Assembly (NCBI RefSeq): GCF_003255815.1
Contig: NC_037671.1
Coordinates: 155,178,645-155,242,644, forward strand
Source of the DNA: Theropithecus gelada
Taxonomy: Eukaryota > Chordata > Mammalia > Primates > Cercopithecidae
Reading direction: 5' to 3'
DNA length: 64,000 nt
The notes beneath the pieces were generated by a model. The model did not search any database and was not told the origin of the DNA. It was given only the letters and a program-made list of their open reading frames with translations. Within the stretch, counting starts at the first letter, position 1; each line of letters opens with the position of its first letter. Made by a program: the position numbers and the translations under genes. Shown piece after piece: positions 58,729 through 64,000 of this stretch.

Positions 58729-59549
58729 TGCAGGTTTTTGAAAAGACCAGATGTATGCACCTCTAGGACCAATCAAACAAGGCTTATTTTTCAGTGGACA
58801 CCAAATAAGTCAGCTTAGTCAAGACACACAACAGTAGTATCACCATCAATGGATGCCCAGGGTGTGCACTGCCCAATTCCAGAGACACCATTCAACTGCA
58901 ATGCACTGTGACTAGAACCCTCTGCAACTTGGCACCCTGACAAGGAGAGAGTTGCATTATCTCAGACAGATGCAGCCTTTGGACCCACCCCCAATACCTC
59001 TCTATAGGGTTTTCAAAGTTGCAGATGATAATGTTTGAGTGACTTTCTAGAAGCACAACCACATCTCTCCAGTGCCAACTTCGCAGGCATCAACCCAGTA
59101 TATTTCTGCACACAGCTTCACAGGGATACATTCCAGAGGCTACCATATGCAATCCAGGCATATTTCATCAGTCTCTGTGATATGTAATGCATAATACACA
59201 GCTTGCTCAGGCATAAACAAAGGACTTATTCATCACCCTCACTCTCTCCAGGCTGGTACATCCTGATCTGGGAACATTCTTAATGCTGCAGGTTGGGCCA
59301 TTTTCCCAGTCTCTGGGAGCCATACTAAGAAGCCCTTAGACTAGCTGAGTTTATTGTGAATGCTGAAATGCAAGGAGCATTGGAACCATACATTCCCACT
59401 CTGACTTTATAACATAAGGCCCAGAGAAAGATAACTTTGAGGAAGACTTCATGCAGAAGTGATGCTAAAATCTTTATCTTCATATCAGCCAATAAGAGGA
59501 GTCAGCTTGTGTCAGTCTGTGACATAAAGCAAGCATTGGGTAATGGGCA
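58729..59549. other. Unassigned sequence
   Basis: No known repeat recognised. Moderately C-rich, CpG-poor, no frame of note. Confidence 0.4.
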
Positions 59550-59790
59550 TTGCATATGCTTTAAAGCCTTACAGAAATGAGTGTGAATCCTGGTTCTACA
59601 ATGGAGCCCCTGCCTTATATTGGGTCAGGTGCTTGGTCTCTATGAAGATTTTTTTTTCTGCTTATGATACTGTAATAACACTTAACTCCCAGGATTAATA
59701 ATAGGATTAATGAAATGTGTATAGAACTCCTGGTATACTTCCTAGCATGTGGTGGGTGACTAATGAATAGTACCTATTAATTCTATTATA
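59550..59790 (+). mobile_element. MIR SINE
   Basis: 'gagtgtgaatcctggttcta', 'gggtcaggtgcttggtctct', 'ttaactcccaggattaataa', 'cctagcatgtggtgggtgac': long forward MIR with a T-run at 59648-59656. Confidence 0.85.
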
Positions 59791-60089
59791 AGAATGAACT
59801 CTAAATCATGAGAATAATTGTATAGCACTAAGTGAAAGAGTATGTGTATGTGTGTGCATTCATAGCATTGTATTTCTATGGTAAGTTTGAAAATTAATCT
59901 TAATTATACAAATTAATAGAACAATACAGTTCCTTTAAAAAAATAGAACATTATAGACGAAGTTACAATTTATTTTGGCCACTCACTACCACTCCACATT
60001 AATTCCATTTTCTTCTCTACCTCCTAGAACCAATCAAGATTTTTATATTTCAACATACATGTGTGTAAAATACATGCTTTAAAAATAAT
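59791..60089. other. Unique sequence
   Basis: AT-rich spacer, nothing recognised. Confidence 0.35.
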
Positions 60090-60093
60090 CAGG

Positions 60094-61080
60094 ACTTAGC
60101 CATTCCAGCCTTTGGGCTCTAGAGAGTCCAATCCAAATGGGGGTGGAAGGGATTGCCCAACACAGCACAGCTGCTTTACCAACAGGTGGCCAGACTGCTT
60201 CTTTAACTGGGCTCCTGATCGCACTCCTAACTCAGCAGGACCTGCCAACTAGGATCTTTGGCCAACCTCTCCTGTGTTCCCCAGCCAACAGAAATTTGAA
60301 TTTCTTCTGTGACAGCACTCTCAGAGGGAGGGGAGGGCCACCATCTTTGCTGTTTGGGCAACTTAGCAGTTTCAGTCTTTGGGCACTGTTTTGGCCCAAG
60401 CCAACTGGAAGCAGAATGGATCCCACAGTATAACACAGCTGGTCTACCCAAGGATGGCCAGACTGCTTCTTTAAGTGGGTCCCCGATCCCATTCTTCTTA
60501 ACTGGGCAGGACCTCCCAACTGGGGTTTCTAGCAGCCCCTGTTGGTGTTCTCCAGCCAACCGAGATTTGTAACCTCCCTGGGCTGGAGCTCCCAGAGGGA
60601 GAGGTAGGCTACCAACTTTGCTGTTTAGGCAACTTAGCCATTCCAGCCTTTGGACTTCAGAGTGTCTGAGGTGACTGGGGGATGAAGTGGACCCCCAGCA
60701 TAGCACAGATGCTCTACCAAAACATGGTCACACTGCTTTTTTAAGTGGGCCCTCAATTCTGTTCCTCCTCACTGGGCAGGACCTCCCAACTGGGGTCTTC
60801 AGCCACCTCCTACAGGGCTGGAAACAAGTCTGTACCTCCCTGAGACAAAGCTTCCAGAGGGAGGGGCAGGATGCCATCTTTGCTGTTTCACAGCCTTCAC
60901 TGGTGATACCTCCAGGTGCTGAAAAACCTGAGGTGACTAAGGACTAGAGTGGGCCCCAAACATACTACAGCAACCCTACGGAAAAGTAACCAGACTGTTA
61001 TGTGGGTACACATTCCCACGTCTCCTCACTAGGCAGGTCCTCCAGGCCTGGGCCTCCAGCCATCGCCGACCAGAGCTATT
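60094..61080 (+). repeat. Tandem repeats of about 265 bp in an L1 5'UTR
   Basis: Units begin 'acttagccattccagccttt' at about 60094, a diverged version at 60361, and again at 60631. A shorter, more diverged fourth unit runs about 60891-61080. Each holds 'actgcttctttaa', 'gcaggacct.ccaact', 'ccagagggag' and 'ccatctttgctgttt'. In L1, the 5'UTR carries the internal promoter. Confidence 0.85.
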
Positions 61081-61857
61081 GAGTCAGTAGCAGCTTGGCA
61101 ACTCCCTAGGCAGGGCCTCCAGGGGTAACTGAAAGCCTCTCTTCCACTGCCTCTGCAGCGGAAGTGCCCTTGCCACCCTCAGACTAACAGAGGAGCAATT
61201 ACCTTAAGTACTTTATCTACACCTTCAACAAGCTCCAGCCAACCAAAGGAGAGGCGGCTGGTCCATCTCTTATGGGCCACCCCCACCCCCTCAAACTGCT
61301 TGTCACCAGTTAGGGAACTCCTGGCTTGGGCCCACAGCACAAACCCTCCATCCTGGATTGATTGCACTGAGCAATTGCTGAACTGCATTTCTCTGGTGGA
61401 ACCCCCAGGAAACAAGCAAATGACCCTCAGCCACAACCACTACTAAGATCCATTTTTCTGCTGCCTCCAAGTGGGGATAAAAATATAAACACCGAGATTG
61501 CCCCAGAGCTGCAGCAGGCAGTCCAGGAGTGCCAAGTTGTGGTCTACAGCCAGCACTGAAGGTGGAAAGGAACCTACATTTTCAGAGAACTGAGAAGGAA
61601 CATGGCTGCAACTGTAAGGAAATATTGGGGAGCCATACAACTGAACAAGTGTCTATTAATTGGCCAATAGGCACAGTGCCACCTGCTGGATCACACCTCA
61701 AAGCTTCAACACCAAAAATACCTCACTAACATATCCCCGTATGAAACTAGAGACAAGAAGGCAGCTTCAAATAAAGACCCTGCACAAAGCCTTGGCTTGG
61801 TGAAAACATCCAGAAAAGAAGTCTACACTGCAGTTGAAGGAACACCCACATACAGAG

Positions 61858-63247
61858 ATGAGAAAGAACCAGTTTGAGAATTCTGGTAACTTGAATGGTC
61901 AGAGTGTTTTATGTTCTCCAAATGACCATACCAGTTCTCCAACAAGAGTACTTAACCAGGCTGAAATGGTTGGAATGACAGAAATATAATTCAGAATATG
62001 GACAGGAACAAAGATCATTGAGATTCAGGAGAACAGCAAAACCCAATCCAAGGAAAATAAGAATCACAATAAAGTGAAACTGGAGCTGAAGGACAAAATA
62101 GCCAGTATTAAAAATAACCTAACAGGTCTGACAGAGCTGAATAACACAATACAAGAATTTCACAATGCAATTACAAGTGTTAACAGCAGAGTAAATCAAG
62201 CTGAGGAAAGAATCTCAGAACTTGAAGATTGGTTCTCTGAAATAGGACAGTCAGACAAAAATAAAGAAAGAAAAGCACTGTGACTAAAAAGAATGAGCAA
62301 AACCACCAAGAAGTATTGGATCACGTAAAGAGGCCAAATCTCTGAATTGTTGGCATCACCGAAGGTAGGGGAGAAAGCAAACAACTTGGAAAATATATTT
62401 CAGGATATCATCCATAAAAATTTCCCCAACTTTGCTAGAGAGGCCAACAGTCAAATTCAGGAAATACAGAGAACTCCTGCAAGATTCTACACAAGATCAT
62501 CCCAAGACACATTATCCTCAGATTTTCCCAGGTCAAAATGAAAGAAAGAAAAAATGTTACTATGCAGCCATAAAAAAGGATGAGTTTGTGTCCTTTGTAG
62601 GGACATGGATGCAGCTGGAAACCATCATTCTTAGCAAACTATCACAAGAACAGAAAACCAAACACCGCATGTTCTCACTCATAGGTGAGAACTGAACAAT
62701 GAGATCACTTGGACTCGGGAAGGGGAACATCACACACCGGGGCCTATCATGGGGAGGAGGGAGCGGGGAGGGATTGCATTGGGAGTTATACCTGATGTAA
62801 ATGACGAGTTGATGGGTGCTGATGAGTTTATGGGTGCAGCACAGCAACATGGCACAAGTATACATATGTAACAAACCTGCACGTTATGCACATGTACCCT
62901 AGAACTTAAAGTATAATAATAATTAAAAAAAATAAAAATAATAAAAAATAAAAGCAGCTACAGAAAAAAAGGGCAGGTAACCTACAAGGGAGCTCCATCA
63001 GGCTAAAAGCAGACCTTTCAGCTAAAACCCTACAAACCAGAAGACATTAGGGGCTTATATTCTATATTCTTAAAGAAAAAAGAATCTTCAACTACGAATT
63101 TTATACCCAAACTAAGCTTTCTAAGTGAAGGAGAAATAAGATCCTTTTCAGATAAGCAAATGTTGAAGGAATTCATTACCACCAGATCTGCCTTACAAGA
63201 GATCATGAAGAGCACTAAATATAGAAAGGAAAGACTGCCACTAGCTA
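61858..63247 (+). pseudogene. L1P ORF1, decayed and split by an L1PA
   Basis: The start at 61858 runs about 43 codons to a stop near 61988. A coiled-coil segment follows in the frame 62074-62283 (TGLTELNNTIQEFHNAITSV, VNQAEERISELEDWF). The RNA-binding part is interrupted at about 62550 ('caaaatgaaagaaagaaaaa') and resumes after the L1PA at about 62956 ('gggcaggtaacctacaaggg') to the C-terminal domain. It is ORF1p-type but with stops, shifts and the insertion, so no product. Confidence 0.85.
62540..62960 (+). mobile_element. L1PA 3' end inserted in the older L1 ORF1
   Basis: Forward L1PA from 'actatgcagccataaaaaag' to the mixed A-rich tail at 62908-62955. The ORF2 end is open to its stop at 62695. 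The 3'UTR has 'gttgatgggtgctgatgagt' with a partial tandem duplication, a marker often seen in L1PA6-L1PA8. The A-rich duplication (aaaaaat) is poorly defined. The ORF1 text continues on the other side. Confidence 0.9.
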
Positions 63248-63336
63248 ATAAAAAAAACCACACTTAACCACACAGATCAGTGTCACAGTTAAGCAACCAC
63301 ACAAACAAATCAACATAATAACCAGCCAACAGCACA

Positions 63337-64000
63337 ATGACAGTATCAAATCCACACATATCAACACTAACCTTGACAGTAAACAGGCTAAATGCAACAC
63401 TTAAAAAGAACAGAGTGGCAAGCTGGATAAAAAAGCCCGTACCAATGACATGCTGTCTTCAAGACACCCATCTCACACTTAATGACAATCATAGGCTCAA
63501 AATAAAGGGATGGAGGAAAATATACCAAGCAAATGAAACAGAGAAAAAAGAAACAGTTGCAATCCTAATTTCAGACAAAATATATTTCAATCCAACAAAG
63601 ATCAAAAAAGACAAATAAAGACATTACATAATGGTAAATGGTTCAATTCAACAGGAAGATCTAGCTATCCTCAATATATATGCACCCAACACAGGAGCAC
63701 CTAGATTCATAAAGCAGGTTATTAGAGACTTATGAAGAGACAGACTCCTACACAGTAATATTGAGAGACTTCAACACTCCACTGACAGTTTTAGACAGAT
63801 CATCAGAAAATTAGCAAAGATATTCAGGACCTAAACTCAACATTGGACCAAATGGATCTGACAGACCTTTGCAGAACTCTCCACTCCAAAAAGAACAGAA
63901 TATACATTCTTCTCATCGTCACATGGTACATACTCAAAAATCAATCACATAATTGGACACAAAACAACGCTTAACAAATGTAAAAGGACCAAAATTATGC
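63337..64000 (+). pseudogene. L1P ORF2, 5' part, continues past the window
   Basis: Start codon at 63337 (MTVSNPHISTLTLTVNRLNA) gives the endonuclease N-terminus. The motif after 'CCLQDTHL' has D where an intact endonuclease has the catalytic E, so activity would be lost even without the stop at about 63618. Later endonuclease text ('aatatatatgcacccaacac', 'agacttcaacactccactga', 'acacaaaacaacgcttaaca') continues in broken frames. Confidence 0.87.

Larger units (their letters stand above)
60090..64000 (+). mobile_element. Older L1P with tandem-repeat 5'UTR, runs off the window
   Basis: A long 5'UTR (60090-61857), ORF1 beginning at 61858, and ORF2 beginning at 63337 and continuing beyond 64000. 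ORF1 opens MRKNQFENSG, the start used by L1PB/L1MA-age elements. The element is interrupted by an L1PA at about 62555-62955. Both ORFs are decayed. The 3' end is outside the window. Confidence 0.88.

Noticed and set aside
60227..60706. A 159-codon antisense frame
   Set aside because: It spans two tandem 5'UTR repeat units of an L1 on the opposite strand and has no domain. Repetition of the unit keeps the frame open by chance.
62805..62845. Local tandem duplication in the L1 3'UTR (gatgggtgctgatgagt)
   Set aside because: A known variant of older L1PA subfamilies, useful for dating rather than new.
1..64000. CRISPR arrays, operons, tRNA, rRNA, snRNA or 7SK-type RNA genes
   Set aside because: No spaced short repeats, no tRNA cloverleaf with A/B boxes outside Alu, and none of the U6, Y-RNA or 7SK signature openings were seen on reading both strands.

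Overview
The window reads as primate, almost certainly human or great-ape, nuclear DNA. Alu elements of the J, S and Y ages, several L1PA-type LINE-1 3' ends, THE1/MST/MLT1 solo LTRs, MER5A/MER20-like hAT transposons, MIR and L2 relics lie in an AT-rich, CpG-poor background. No host protein-coding gene, exon set, CpG-island promoter or functional RNA gene could be supported. The only long reading frames are decayed LINE-1 ORF1/ORF2. It looks like intergenic or deep-intronic sequence. Repeat names come from remembered consensus features, not from a database run.

Layout. 1-835: 3' end of an L1 entering from the left. 836-4921: mostly unique with MIR relics. 4922-6834: a dense young cluster (one AluY, a nested train of three Alus, and a 5'-truncated L1 that carried a 3' transduction). 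8513-13750: L1-rich (a 2.3-kb L1P, an older L1 end, Alus, and an old L1M holding a displaced 183-bp L1P patch). 14160-14440: a fold-back repeat. 15698-20160: MER5A, Alus, MER20-like and L1ME-like relics. 20819-23610: an L1MA-type 3' half beside L1ME-like sequence. 23639-28593: MLT1A LTR, L1P end, (TG)n, old L1M, an ERV LTR, and a THE1 LTR split by an AluY. 30340-31895: L1M split by an ERV LTR. 32840-46084: long unique stretches with THE1 LTRs, L2, MIRs, Alus and a short L1PA. 46085-49286: an MST-type LTR split by an odd, 3'-truncated L1 that itself carries an Alu. 50090-50953: L1PA end and AluY. 53246-58728: a nearly full-length L1PA on the minus strand. 60090-64000: the 5' part of an older L1P with a tandemly repeated 5'UTR, split by an L1PA insertion and running off the window.

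The elements do not work together as a pathway. They form a stratigraphy: MIR/L2/L1M oldest, then hAT and MaLR/ERV LTRs, then L1MA/L1PB, AluJ/AluS, and finally L1PA and AluY. The most interesting signals are mechanistic scars of retrotransposition and repair: two candidate 3' transductions, a 3'-truncated L1 with a near-perfect 20-bp target-site duplication and a 5'UTR-to-ORF2 junction, a 183-bp internal L1 patch with no tail, a template-switch-like hairpin, and a three-copy fold-back sequence. I did not find a new gene system.
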